Both the position numbers and the translations under genes were made by a program. 40,885 nt of DNA, taken from assembly GCA_009926205.1 (NCBI GenBank), contig RFPI01000008.1, positions 1 through 40,885 on the forward strand. Reading direction: 5' to 3'. The notes below the pieces were generated by a model. It did no database searches and was not told where the DNA came from. It saw nothing but the letters and a program-made list of their open reading frames with translations. Numbering within the stretch: position 1 is the first letter of the stretch; every line of letters starts with the position of its first letter. Shown one piece after another: positions 26,804-38,008 of the stretch. The stretch is from Methylophilaceae bacterium (GTDB lineage: Bacteria; Pseudomonadota; Gammaproteobacteria; Burkholderiales; Methylophilaceae).

Positions 26804-28153
26804 ATGTTCGACAAAATTCTGATTGCGAACCGAGGTGAAATTGCCTTGCGTATCCAACGCGCTTGTCGCGAGTTAGGTATTCGTACTGTAGCCGTTCACT
26901 CTGAAGCAGATAGGGAAGCAAAATACGTGAAGCTCGCTGATGAGTCTGTATGTATTGGTCCAGCCCCCTCTAATCAAAGTTACCTAAATATCCCTGCCGT
27001 CATTAGTGCAGCTGAAGTCACCGATGCAGAAGCAATCCACCCAGGATATGGTTTTCTCTCTGAAAATGCAGACTTCGCCGAGCGTGTTGAACAAAGTGGC
27101 TTTGTTTTTATTGGACCTCGCGCCGAAACCATTAGATTAATGGGCGACAAAGTTAGCGCTAAAGATGCTATGAGAAAAGCTGGCGTGCCATGTGTCCCAG
27201 GTTCTGAAGGAGCATTACCAGACGATCCACAGCAAATTATTAAGATTGCTAAACAGATTGGCTACCCTGTCATTATCAAAGCGGCGGGTGGTGGTGGTGG
27301 TCGCGGTATGCGGGTAGTGCATACCGAAGCAGCGCTTATAGCCTCCGTAAATATGACCAAAGCTGAGGCACAAGCTGCCTTTGGTAATCCTATGGTGTAC
27401 ATGGAAAAATTCCTTGAGCACCCACGCCATATTGAAATTCAAGTGCTGTCTGATCAACATGGCAACGCAGTTTATTTAGGTGAACGTGACTGCTCTATGC
27501 AACGACGTCATCAAAAGGTTCTGGAGGAGGCTCCTGCCCCTGGAATTAGCACTAAATTGCGCGATAAGATTGGTCAACGCTGTGCTGATGCTTGCAAGCG
27601 TATAGGTTATCGTGGCGCTGGTACTTTTGAGTTTCTTTACGAAAATAATGAGTTCTACTTTATCGAGATGAACACTCGCGTTCAGGTTGAACATCCAGTG
27701 ACAGAAATGATTACTGGTATCGATATTGTGCAAGAACAAATTCGTATTGCTTACGGTGAAAAATTACGCTTTAAGCAAAAAGACATTGAATTGAATGGCC
27801 ATGCCATCGAGTGTCGCATTAACGCTGAAGACCCTTATACTTTCGTTCCCTCACCAGGCAGAATTTCAACCTTCCATATGCCCGGAGGACCTGGCATTCG
27901 CGTTGATACACATGCCTACCAAAACTATCTTGTGCCTCCCCATTATGATTCTATGATAGGTAAATTGATTGCATATGGTGATACACGAGAGCAAGCCATT
28001 GCCAAAATGAATATTGCTTTATCTGAGATGATTATCGAAGGCATCAAAACCAATGTGGCTTTACATAAAGATTTGATGAATGACGCTGCTTTTCAGCATG
28101 GTGGAACTAGTATTCACTACTTAGAAAACAAACTCGGTATCAACAATAAATAA
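26804..28153 (+). CDS. accC: Biotin carboxylase subunit of acetyl-CoA carboxylase
   Basis: AccC carboxylates the biotin on AccB using ATP and bicarbonate. The 449-residue ATP-grasp protein has K116, K159 and the glycine-rich loop GGGGGRGM (162-169), [14 protein letters not shown], and the catalytic [14 protein letters not shown] segment. Length matches E. coli (449). AAGGAAG precedes the ATG. prmA starts two nucleotides after its stop, so aroQ-accB-accC-prmA probably form one transcript. Confidence 0.98.
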   Translation: MFDKILIANRGEIALRIQRACRELGIRTVAVHSEADREAKYVKLADESVCIGPAPSNQSYLNIPAVISAAEVTDAEAIHPGYGFLSENADFAERVEQSGFVFIGPRAETIRLMGDKVSAKDAMRKAGVPCVPGSEGALPDDPQQIIKIAKQIGYPVIIKAAGGGGGRGMRVVHTEAALIASVNMTKAEAQAAFGNPMVYMEKFLEHPRHIEIQVLSDQHGNAVYLGERDCSMQRRHQKVLEEAPAPGISTKLRDKIGQRCADACKRIGYRGAGTFEFLYENNEFYFIEMNTRVQVEHPVTEMITGIDIVQEQIRIAYGEKLRFKQKDIELNGHAIECRINAEDPYTFVPSPGRISTFHMPGGPGIRVDTHAYQNYLVPPHYDSMIGKLIAYGDTREQAIAKMNIALSEMIIEGIKTNVALHKDLMNDAAFQHGGTSIHYLENKLGINNK

Positions 28154-28155
28154 TC

Positions 28156-29055
28156 ATGGCTTGGTTGGCCCTGAATATCCATGCGGACAATCGTATCGCG
28201 GAAGCATTAAGTGAATTTTTGCTAAACCACGGTGCATTGTCCGTTTCAATCGAAGACGCTGAAGCTGAGCAGCCAGATGAAGTCCCTTTATTTGGTGAGC
28301 CCAATATGCCACCGCCAGGATTTTGGCAAAAAAATATTATCAACGCACTGCTAGATGAAAATTGCCAGGTTGAGCCATTAGTGGCTGCAGCTAAAGCAGA
28401 GTTTGGTCTGGACAGCTTGCCTTACCAAATTGAAACGGTGGCTGAGCAAGATTGGGTAAGGCTCACACAGTCGCAATTCGACCCAATAAAAATTCTTGAT
28501 GACTTATGGATAGTGCCGACTTGGCATGATGTTAGCAATACTGATGCTATCAATATTCGCTTAGATCCTGGTTTAGCCTTTGGTACTGGCAGCCACCCCA
28601 CTACTTTTCTTTGCTTAAAATGGTTAAAACAAGTCGTTAAACCGTCCTGTAGTGTTATTGACTATGGCTGTGGTTCAGGGATTTTATCTATTGCCGCCAA
28701 AAAAATTGGCGCACATGAAGTTCTCGGTATCGATATCGATCACCATGCGATTGAAGCCAGCGAGTTTAATGCTGTACAAAACGAGGAAAGCATCCGCTTT
28801 TTACATGCGCAAAACTTCACAGGCGATTTTAGCGCCGATATCGTCGTTGCCAATATCTTATCCAGCGCCCTCATTGTCCTTGCCCCTGCGCTCGCCCAAC
28901 TATGTAAGCCAGGAGGGCAGTTAGCCTTATCTGGCATCCTACAAGCACAGATTGGATTAATCACTGAAGCCTATCAGCCTTGGTTTGATATTCAAGTATT
29001 GGAAATTCATGAGGGTTGGGTGCTGATGGGCGGAAAAAGAAAAAATCTTGATTAA
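28156..29055 (+). CDS. prmA: Ribosomal protein L11 methyltransferase
   Basis: PrmA trimethylates ribosomal protein L11 using S-adenosylmethionine. The N-terminal substrate-recognition domain (about 1-60) is followed by the class I methyltransferase core, with LDPGLAFGTGSHPTT (136-150) and motif I YGCGSG (170-175), then VVANILSSALI, the PrmA version of the catalytic loop. The 299-residue length is normal. The accBC-prmA order is widespread in Proteobacteria. It overlaps the convergent oxyR gene by 4 bp with no terminator between them. Confidence 0.96.
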   Translation: MAWLALNIHADNRIAEALSEFLLNHGALSVSIEDAEAEQPDEVPLFGEPNMPPPGFWQKNIINALLDENCQVEPLVAAAKAEFGLDSLPYQIETVAEQDWVRLTQSQFDPIKILDDLWIVPTWHDVSNTDAINIRLDPGLAFGTGSHPTTFLCLKWLKQVVKPSCSVIDYGCGSGILSIAAKKIGAHEVLGIDIDHHAIEASEFNAVQNEESIRFLHAQNFTGDFSADIVVANILSSALIVLAPALAQLCKPGGQLALSGILQAQIGLITEAYQPWFDIQVLEIHEGWVLMGGKRKNLD

Positions 29056-29951
29056 ATCAGGTGATTTTTAAACATTTCAATTTTGCGAATACTATCAGCT
29101 ACTATCTTTACAGCCTGTTCTCTGAAAAAGCTCTTTCTCCAAGCTAATGCAATTTGCCTTTTTGGCCGCGGCTCATCAAATGGAATCACTTTGGTTAAAC
29201 CGTTTTGATATTTTGATCCTGTCGCACTCATTGGAAGAACGGTAATGCCAAGATTAGATGCCACCATATTGCGTATGGTTTCTAGAGAGTTTCCCTGAAG
29301 CACCTCTCCCTTTCTAGTCAGGCTAGGGCATGATTGTATTACTTGATTGCTGAAACAATGACCACTGCTTAACAGCAGCACTTTTTCCTGATTCAATTCA
29401 TCCGCTGCAATGCTTTTGCGTTTTGCCCATTCATGTCCGCTGGGAACCACAACAGCGAACTCCTCCTCGTATAAGGGAATGGTGTTGATTCCTGGAATAT
29501 TGAAGGGTAGGGCAATAATGGCTAAATCTATCACGCCGCCTTTTAGTTGATTTTCTAGGTTGGCGGTAAGATTTTCTTCAATCAGTAATGGCATTTCCGG
29601 CGCGGCTTGACGCAGCAATGGAATTAACTCAGGAATTAAATAGGGGCCAACAGAATAAATGGCACCAAGTTTTAGTTGGCCGGATAGTTGGTTCTGGCCG
29701 TGTTTGGCAATTTCTTTGACTCGTTCTGCTTCTTCTAAAACTTTGGTCGCCTGCTGAACCACAAGCTCACCTATGGTGGTAAGACTAATTTCTTTTCTAC
29801 TGCGCTCAAATAACATCACCCCAAGCTCGTCCTCTAGTTTTTTTACTGCCAAACTGAGTGCTGGCTGGGTGATAAAGCTAGCATCTGCTGCTTTTTTGAA
29901 ATTTTTAATTTTTGCTAAGGCGACAACGAATCTGAGCTCATTAAGCGTCAT
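29052..29951 (-). CDS. oxyR: Peroxide-sensing LysR-type regulator OxyR
   Basis: The protein has an N-terminal winged helix-turn-helix (about 1-60) and a LysR substrate-binding domain. In the latter the segment SSGHCFSNQVIQSC places cysteines at 199 and 208, exactly the spacing and numbering of the two redox cysteines in E. coli OxyR, followed by the conserved SLETIRNMVASNLGITVLP. Peroxide would join them in a disulfide and switch the tetramer to its activating form. It lies 2 nt downstream of the DUF2721 gene and probably shares the gyrB transcript, so no self-regulatory divergent promoter is seen. No catalase or peroxiredoxin gene is in the window. Confidence 0.92.
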   Translation of the reverse strand: MTLNELRFVVALAKIKNFKKAADASFITQPALSLAVKKLEDELGVMLFERSRKEISLTTIGELVVQQATKVLEEAERVKEIAKHGQNQLSGQLKLGAIYSVGPYLIPELIPLLRQAAPEMPLLIEENLTANLENQLKGGVIDLAIIALPFNIPGINTIPLYEEEFAVVVPSGHEWAKRKSIAADELNQEKVLLLSSGHCFSNQVIQSCPSLTRKGEVLQGNSLETIRNMVASNLGITVLPMSATGSKYQNGLTKVIPFDEPRPKRQIALAWRKSFFREQAVKIVADSIRKIEMFKNHLI

Positions 29952-29953
29952 AG

Positions 29954-30382
29954 CTAATCGTCAATTTCCATCGTATGGGTCGACAGATATATCTCGCGAA
30001 GAAAACAAACCAATCCTGCAATCAGACTTAACATCGCCAAGATAAAGAATGGTGAAACGGTGTGCGTGGGGTCAAAATGGACCTCTGATGCAAGGAATAG
30101 TACGGCAATGACAACAGCGACTAATAGCGCTGAAACTGTACAAAATACAATTGACCAATGTACCCAAAAAGCGCGAATCGTAAGAACTTTTCTCTCACTT
30201 TTATTGGCTTCATCAACCACCTTGCGTTGTTCTCTCAGCACACGGCCGCGATCAACAATACGGCCCAACCTTGAGATTAGTACGGAAAGTATGGCGCCAA
30301 TACCCGTTAATAAGAATACTGGCGCTACCGCTAGCTGGATAACGTGAGAAACGTTACTAATATTTTCAACAACCGTTTGCAT
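29954..30382 (-). CDS. DUF2721 family membrane protein
   Basis: The 142-residue product has three hydrophobic segments (about 15-37, 71-97 and 109-130) separated by a charged, arginine- and lysine-rich loop (about 39-68) beginning SRLGRIVDRGRVLREQ. This pattern matches the DUF2721 family of small inner-membrane proteins, for which I know no established function. It is 3 nt after the gyrB stop and 2 nt before oxyR, so it is tightly co-transcribed with both. Confidence 0.85.
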   Translation of the reverse strand: MQTVVENISNVSHVIQLAVAPVFLLTGIGAILSVLISRLGRIVDRGRVLREQRKVVDEANKSERKVLTIRAFWVHWSIVFCTVSALLVAVVIAVLFLASEVHFDPTHTVSPFFILAMLSLIAGLVCFLREIYLSTHTMEIDD

Positions 30383-30385
30383 TGT

Positions 30386-32797
<2,412 letters not shown>

Positions 32798-32814
32798 TCA
32801 GTTCTCTATTCTCT

Positions 32815-33915
32815 TTAAATTCGCATTGGCATGACGACGTACTTATAGTCGCTATTTCCTGGGATAGTGACCAGACAGCTGCTATTTGCATCTGCAAAGG
32901 AAAACTCTACCTTATCATTCTGTATATTATTCAGCACATCGATCAAGTATGTCACATTAAAGCCAATATCCAAGCTGTCGCCTGAATAATTTAATTCCAA
33001 CTCTTCTTCTGCATCTTCTTGCTCGCTATTGGTACTGATCATCTTGATGTTGTTAGTGCTCAATACCATACGTATGCCTCGATACTTTTCATTGGACAGG
33101 ATAGATGCTCGTTGCATTGCCAATAAAATACCTAATCGATCGGTTTCAAACTTATTTTGATGTCCCTGTGGTATCACACGACTGTAATCTGGGAATTTAC
33201 CGTCAATAATTTTGGAAATAATCTTGATACTTGAAAACTCAAAACTGACTTGATTATTGGCAAACTCAATCGCCAACTCCTCATCAGAGTCATTCAGCAA
33301 TTTTATTAACTCAATGACCGTTTTTCTCGGTAGGATGACTTCTTGGTTTGTTGCTGCAGCATTTAAAGTTGTGGAAGTAAAGCTCAAGCGATGACCATCA
33401 GTTCCTACTAAATTCAATTTTCCATCTTTAATTTCGAGTAATAAACCATTCAAGTAATAGCGGATATCCTGCTGTGCCATAGAAAATTCAACTTGTCTCA
33501 AAAGCGCTTTAAATTTATTTTGCTCAATGACAAATTTACTGGCTGTGGTCTCACTTCTATTGATTAATGGAAAGTCTGCAGAAGGTAATGCCTGCAGATT
33601 AAATTTACTTTTACCTGTTTTGACAGTGACGCGGGTTTCGGTACCTGATAAGTCTAGTTCAGATCCCTCAGGTAAAGCGCGACAAATATCTAGCAGTTTT
33701 CTAGCAGAAACAGTAATTGAAAAATTATTCGCATTACTAGATTCAATTTGACTAGATATTTGAATCTCTAAGTCTGTCGCTGTTAGAACCAATGTATTGT
33801 TTTTGGCTTCTAACATAATGTTGGAAAGAATCGGTAAGGTGTGCTTACGTTCTACAATACCATTCACTTCTGTTAATGGTTTTAACAAGGTTTCTCGAGA
33901 GATTTTTATGTTCAT
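32815..33915 (-). CDS. dnaN: DNA polymerase III beta sliding clamp
   Basis: The beta clamp is a ring dimer that tethers DNA polymerase III to DNA. The 366-residue protein (E. coli: 366) consists of three repeated clamp folds and has the family start ISRETLLKPLTEVNGIVERK, the TVSARKLLDICRALPE segment and the C-terminal YVVMPMR, part of the hydrophobic pocket for client peptides. It is separated from dnaA by an AT-rich 203-bp gap carrying DnaA boxes and is followed by gyrB after 20 nt. Confidence 0.97.
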   Translation of the reverse strand: MNIKISRETLLKPLTEVNGIVERKHTLPILSNIMLEAKNNTLVLTATDLEIQISSQIESSNANNFSITVSARKLLDICRALPEGSELDLSGTETRVTVKTGKSKFNLQALPSADFPLINRSETTASKFVIEQNKFKALLRQVEFSMAQQDIRYYLNGLLLEIKDGKLNLVGTDGHRLSFTSTTLNAAATNQEVILPRKTVIELIKLLNDSDEELAIEFANNQVSFEFSSIKIISKIIDGKFPDYSRVIPQGHQNKFETDRLGILLAMQRASILSNEKYRGIRMVLSTNNIKMISTNSEQEDAEEELELNYSGDSLDIGFNVTYLIDVLNNIQNDKVEFSFADANSSCLVTIPGNSDYKYVVMPMRI

Positions 33916-34118
33916 AATTTAAACCTAAATAAAAATATATTCTTGATAGTAATTATAATAAACCCAAATACTGTGTGTAACTAAAAAAACATTAATAAAA
34001 TCAAAAAACTAAACTATAAATTTTGCCGTGTATAACCATTAACTTTTGTGTGTATAGTTTGTGCATAACTTTCAAACCATCCTTTTTAAAACAGTTACAC
34101 ACTTTTCATCCACAAGTT
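33916..34118. other. oriC: Candidate replication origin segment between dnaA and dnaN (DnaA-box cluster)
   Basis: The interval is strongly AT-rich. One perfect DnaA box (TTATGCACA, complement of 34060-34068) and four single-mismatch boxes lie at 33972-33980, 34027-34035, 34049-34057 and 34106-34114. All but the last are in the same orientation. Left of the first box, 33947-33961 reads TAG-TAA-TTA-TAA-TAA, which resembles the DnaA-trio element used for strand opening. Such clusters between dnaA and dnaN occur at several bacterial origins. The alternative is that they only regulate dnaN or that the main origin is at 35472-35676; sequence reading alone cannot decide. Confidence 0.6.
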
Positions 34119-35471
34119 TTAATCACGAATCACTTGCGTCAATATTGCTATATCTCTTGCTAGTACAGGATCTGTATTTTTCATGCCACCAATCTCATCA
34201 CAAGCATGCATGACAGTCGTATGATGACGGTTACCAAAAGCTTCACCTATCTCAGGAAAGCTAAAGTTAGTTAATTCTCGTGCCAACGCCATTGCCACCT
34301 GTCTGGGGCGAGCAAAGTTTCTTGTGCGCTTTTTACTATACATTTCTGCTACTTTTATCTTGTAGTAATCAGCCACCGTTTTTTGGATATTCTCGATTGT
34401 AATCTGTCTACTTTTGACCGCGATTAAATCCTTTAAGGCTTCTTTTGCAAGATTGATATCAATTTCACGTCCTGTGAAATTAGACATCGCAATAATTCTA
34501 TTCAATGCGCCCTCTAATTCACGCACATTAGATCGAATTTGCTTTGCTACAAAAAAGGCCACATCCTCACCAATTTTAACTTTTGCTTCTTCCGCCTTCT
34601 TTAATAAAATGGCGACCCGCATTTCTAATTCTGGCGGCTCAACCGCAACAGTCAAACCCCAACTGAATCTGGTTCTTAAACGCTCATCCATATCTGCAAT
34701 CTCTTTAGGATAAGTATCGCAGGTAATAATAATTTGTTTTTTACTTTCAATTAGGGAGTTAAAAACATAAAAGAATTCTTCTTGAGTTCTAGGTTTTTTA
34801 GCAAAAAATTGAATATCGTCTACCAATATCAAATCTAAAGAATGATACTTTTTCTTAAACTCATCAAAAGATTTATTACCATATGCCTTCACAACATCAG
34901 AAACATACCTCTCAGCATGAAGATATTTGATTTTTGCCTCACTGTTGTGACTTTTAACAAAGTTACCGATGGCTTGAATCAGATGAGTCTTTCCTAGGCC
35001 TACGCCACCATAAATGAATAAAGGGTTGTAAGATTCACCAGGCTTTTCAGCAATTTGAAGTGCCGCAGCGCGCGCCAACTCATTTGCGCGACCCGTCACA
35101 AAATTTTCAAACAGAAACGCAGGGTTAAGTCCGTCACTATTTGCAGATTTCGTATCGGTCTTTTTCTTAACCTCTTTTGGCTTTTTGACCTCTTGGGCCG
35201 TATTGACCCTTGGCTCCACCGCATCTATCTTTTTAGTGTCGCTGATAATAAATTCAATTTCACAAGGCTGCTTGAGATAATCCTCTGCTAACTGACTAAT
35301 TTGCTGAGAAAACTTATCTTTTACCCATTGCATGACAAAACGGTTTGGACAATACAAACGCACGTTGGCCTCTTGGATGTCGCAATCAAGCGGTTTAATC
35401 CATGTATTAAACTGCTGCTGAGAAAGCTCCTCCTGGAACCTATTCAGGCAATTTGACCAAAATTCATTCAT
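34119..35471 (-). CDS. dnaA: Chromosomal replication initiator protein DnaA
   Basis: DnaA binds oriC boxes, opens the duplex and helps load DnaB. The 450-residue protein shows domain I (about 1-80), a short lysine-rich linker (about 85-112), the AAA+ domain with Walker A GGVGLGKT (155-162) and Walker B LILVDDIQF (D218, D219), and domain IV with the DNA-binding GNRHHTTVMHA signature near 418-428. The ATG at 35471 has no clear Shine-Dalgarno. It is divergent from rpmH across 205 bp; a perfect DnaA box about 100 bp upstream suggests autoregulation. Confidence 0.98.
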   Translation of the reverse strand: MNEFWSNCLNRFQEELSQQQFNTWIKPLDCDIQEANVRLYCPNRFVMQWVKDKFSQQISQLAEDYLKQPCEIEFIISDTKKIDAVEPRVNTAQEVKKPKEVKKKTDTKSANSDGLNPAFLFENFVTGRANELARAAALQIAEKPGESYNPLFIYGGVGLGKTHLIQAIGNFVKSHNSEAKIKYLHAERYVSDVVKAYGNKSFDEFKKKYHSLDLILVDDIQFFAKKPRTQEEFFYVFNSLIESKKQIIITCDTYPKEIADMDERLRTRFSWGLTVAVEPPELEMRVAILLKKAEEAKVKIGEDVAFFVAKQIRSNVRELEGALNRIIAMSNFTGREIDINLAKEALKDLIAVKSRQITIENIQKTVADYYKIKVAEMYSKKRTRNFARPRQVAMALARELTNFSFPEIGEAFGNRHHTTVMHACDEIGGMKNTDPVLARDIAILTQVIRD

Positions 35472-35568
35472 AATGTGGCAATTAGTTGATTTTAAAAGAA
35501 ATAATTATATTTATGGAAGCGACGCTTACCCTGAAATCGAATAGCAATTTTAGCGTTTCCAGAGCACT

Positions 35569-35577
35569 TTATCCACA
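35569..35577 (+). promoter_or_regulatory. Perfect DnaA box in the dnaA-rpmH intergenic region
   Basis: TTATCCACA, the highest-affinity DnaA box form, lies about 100 bp upstream of dnaA and about 110 bp upstream of rpmH. The divergent 205-bp region is the strand-switch point of the window. The box could serve in autorepression of dnaA or as part of the origin. I found only one clear box here, against one perfect and four near-matches on the other side of dnaA. Confidence 0.75.
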
Positions 35578-35608
35578 GACTTATTTCTCTATCAAAGTCA
35601 GATAGTTA

Positions 35609-35638
35609 TTGACAAGTGCTGTAAATTTCTAGTCTAAT
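35609..35638 (+). promoter_or_regulatory. Promoter of the rpmH-rnpA operon
   Basis: A perfect -35 TTGACA (35609-35614) is followed by an 18-nt spacer and TCTAAT (35633-35638; five of six consensus). It ends 38 bp before the rpmH start codon. The same TTGACA lies just 31 bp from the DnaA box at 35569-35577, so DnaA binding could affect this promoter as well. Confidence 0.7.
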
Positions 35639-35676
35639 AGAGGGTTTTCAAGAGAACGAATTCGGAGTAATTCAGA

Positions 35677-35811
35677 ATGAAACGTACATATCAACCATCT
35701 AAAGTCCGTCGTGCAAGAACCCACGGTTTCTTAGTGCGCATGAAAACTCGTGGCGGTAAAGCAGTGATTGCTGCTCGTCGCGCAAAAGGTCGCGCTAGAT
35801 TGGCTGTTTAA
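35677..35811 (+). CDS. rpmH: 50S ribosomal protein L34
   Basis: The 44-residue, very basic protein begins [18 protein letters not shown] and ends RARLAV, the near-invariant L34 sequence. It is a large-subunit ribosomal protein. A GGAG Shine-Dalgarno lies 9 nt before the ATG and a good promoter is just upstream. It opens the universal rpmH-rnpA-yidD-yidC-mnmE set, which runs away from dnaA on the plus strand. Confidence 0.98.
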   Translation: MKRTYQPSKVRRARTHGFLVRMKTRGGKAVIAARRAKGRARLAV

Positions 35812-35843
35812 TTACAAGCCATTGCTAAAGTCGGGCAATTGAT

Positions 35844-36182
35844 TTGAGTCTTGCCTTTAAAAAGCAGCAAAAATTACTAAAAACGGATGATTTTTCATCC
35901 GTTTTTGATTTTAGAAGAGCGCTAACAGGAAAATACCTCACTATTTCTTACAAGCCCAATAGCATGCACCACGCGCGAATTGGAGTTGTAGTCGCCAAAA
36001 AATCCTTCCCCACAGCGGTTGAGCGTAATTTTATAAAGCGACGTATGCGAGAAATCTTCCGTTTGAATTGTCATCACTTCCAAGAACTAGATTTAGTAGT
36101 GAGGCCACGCCAGCAAATCCGTGGGGTAGGGTACAATGCGCTCTGTGCAGATTTTTTAGAGTTGGTGGCTAAGATACGATAA
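35844..36182 (+). CDS. rnpA: Ribonuclease P protein component
   Basis: RnpA is the protein cofactor of the RNase P ribozyme that matures tRNA 5' ends. The 112-residue basic protein has the RNR motif region RIGVVVAKKSFPTAVERNFIKRRMRE split across residues 45-70, the family signature. No ATG is available before the conserved LLKTDDFSSVF segment; the TTG at 35844 is the best start although its Shine-Dalgarno is weak. It follows rpmH after 32 bp and overlaps the yidD start by one base. Confidence 0.93.
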   Translation: MSLAFKKQQKLLKTDDFSSVFDFRRALTGKYLTISYKPNSMHHARIGVVVAKKSFPTAVERNFIKRRMREIFRLNCHHFQELDLVVRPRQQIRGVGYNALCADFLELVAKIR

Positions 36183-36391
36183 TGCGCTTTTTAGTTAAAA
36201 AACTAATACGTTTGTATCAAATATGTATTAGCCCCATGCTCGGACGTAACTGCAGGTTCCACCCAACTTGTTCCTCCTATTGCTATCAAGCTTATGAAAA
36301 ATATAATTTTTTTCATGCAACAGCGAAGAGCATTTGGAGAATTTTAAAATGTAACCCCTTGCATAAAGGTGGTTTTGATCCAATCGATTGA
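36182..36391 (+). CDS. yidD: Membrane protein insertion efficiency factor YidD
   Basis: The 69-residue protein has the YidD pattern: an N-terminal amphipathic helix, then SPMLGRNCRFHPTCSSYC with the conserved cysteines and histidine, and a C-terminal CNPLHKGGFDP. It is thought to assist insertion of membrane proteins with YidC. Its ATG shares an A with the rnpA stop codon, and yidC follows after 9 nt. Confidence 0.96.
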   Translation: MRFLVKKLIRLYQICISPMLGRNCRFHPTCSSYCYQAYEKYNFFHATAKSIWRILKCNPLHKGGFDPID

Positions 36392-36400
36392 TATAGGCTT

Positions 36401-38008
36401 ATGGATACTAAAAGATTTATTGTTTTTGTCGTTCTCTCATTCACAATCTTAATGTTTTGGGGCCAGTGGCAATCTTCCCGAGCACCTCAAGTTACTCAGG
36501 CTAAGACTGAAAGTTCTTCGTCGAACAAGCCCGCACAAGCCATTCCAACCAGCTTTAATTTGGTTAAAGATAAGCGCATTCATGTAAGCACAGACTTGAT
36601 GAGTGCCGAGATTGATTTAGCTGGCGGTGATTTGCGTTCTGTAGAATTGTTAAAACACAAGAGTGCAGAAAACATTCAAGATAATCTAGTTCTGTTGAGC
36701 GACTCAGATTCATCACGGGTTTATATTTCTCAGTCAGGTTTGATTGGAGAAGCCTTACCTAATCACAAAACAATATATCAAGCAGACAGCACTGAATATC
36801 AGTTGAATCCAGATCAAAATGAATTAAAGGTGGTGCTGACATATCAGAATGAAGTAGTGAAGGTTGCTAAAACCTACACATTTAAGCGAGGCGACTATGC
36901 CGTCAACGTTGATTATCAAGTCAGCAATATTTCTGATAAACCCTTAAATCCATGGGTTTATTTCCAAATTCTGCACGACAATCAGTCTGATCAGGGCGCG
37001 AAGATGATGCCTACCTTTACCGGTGGTGCCTATTACAACGCCGATGCTAATTACAAAAAGGTTTCCTTCAAAGATATGGCGAAAGCCGACCTCAATCTAA
37101 GCAGCAATGACGGTTGGGTGGGTTTGGTGCAACACTATTTTGTAAGTGCGTGGATTCCGCAACAGGTAACCAAGCAAGAGTTTTACACATCAAAAATTAG
37201 TGATGCTATTTATGCTATCGGGACTAAATATGCATTGGGAGACATTGCGCCAGGGGCTAGTAAACAGGCTTCCGCCAAATTTTACTCCGGCCCTCAGTTA
37301 CATGATGAGTTGGCTAAAACCGCGCCAGGCCTAGAGTATACAGTTGACTATGGCTGGTTGACCTTTATCGCGTCACCTTTATTTAAGTTGCTTTCACTGA
37401 TAAATGACTTTGCTGCTAACTGGGGTGTATCCATTATTATCTTGACCCTGATTATCAAGACATTGTTTTATCCTTTGTCGGCAGCCGGTTATCGCAATAT
37501 GGCGCAAATGCGTGAGTTAGCGCCTCGTCTGCAAAGCATGAAAGAAAAATATGGCGATGATAAATTAAAGATGCAGCAAGCCATGATGGAGCTTTATAAG
37601 ACCGAGAAGATTAATCCTTTTGGGGGTTGCTTGCCCATATTGGTACAAATTCCTGTCTTTATTTCTCTGTATTGGATGCTATTGGGTAGTGTGGAAATGC
37701 GTCATGCGCCCTTTATGCTGTGGATTCAAGATCTATCTGCACCGGACCCGTATTATGTGTTGCCCATACTGATGGCAATCAGTATGTTTGTTCAAACAAA
37801 GCTGAATCCTAAGCCTACAGATCCTATGCAGGCAAAAATGATGTTATTTATGCCACTTATATTCAGCGTGTTTTTCTTCTTCTTCCCAGCGGGCTTGGTG
37901 TTGTATTGGCTAGTTAACAACATCCTATCGATAGTACAACAAGCCCAAATTAATCGCAGTATTCATGCGATGGCCTTGGCAAAGAAAAAAGGAAATGTTA
38001 ACTCTTAA
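36401..38008 (+). CDS. yidC: Membrane protein insertase YidC
   Basis: YidC inserts and folds inner-membrane proteins, alone or with SecYEG. The 535-residue protein has an N-terminal uncleaved membrane anchor (about 6-22), a large periplasmic domain (about 45-325) typical of gram-negative YidC, and a C-terminal five-helix core that includes [17 protein letters not shown] and a late [18 protein letters not shown] helix. Its end overlaps the mnmE start by 14 nt. Confidence 0.97.
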   Translation: MDTKRFIVFVVLSFTILMFWGQWQSSRAPQVTQAKTESSSSNKPAQAIPTSFNLVKDKRIHVSTDLMSAEIDLAGGDLRSVELLKHKSAENIQDNLVLLSDSDSSRVYISQSGLIGEALPNHKTIYQADSTEYQLNPDQNELKVVLTYQNEVVKVAKTYTFKRGDYAVNVDYQVSNISDKPLNPWVYFQILHDNQSDQGAKMMPTFTGGAYYNADANYKKVSFKDMAKADLNLSSNDGWVGLVQHYFVSAWIPQQVTKQEFYTSKISDAIYAIGTKYALGDIAPGASKQASAKFYSGPQLHDELAKTAPGLEYTVDYGWLTFIASPLFKLLSLINDFAANWGVSIIILTLIIKTLFYPLSAAGYRNMAQMRELAPRLQSMKEKYGDDKLKMQQAMMELYKTEKINPFGGCLPILVQIPVFISLYWMLLGSVEMRHAPFMLWIQDLSAPDPYYVLPILMAISMFVQTKLNPKPTDPMQAKMMLFMPLIFSVFFFFFPAGLVLYWLVNNILSIVQQAQINRSIHAMALAKKKGNVNS

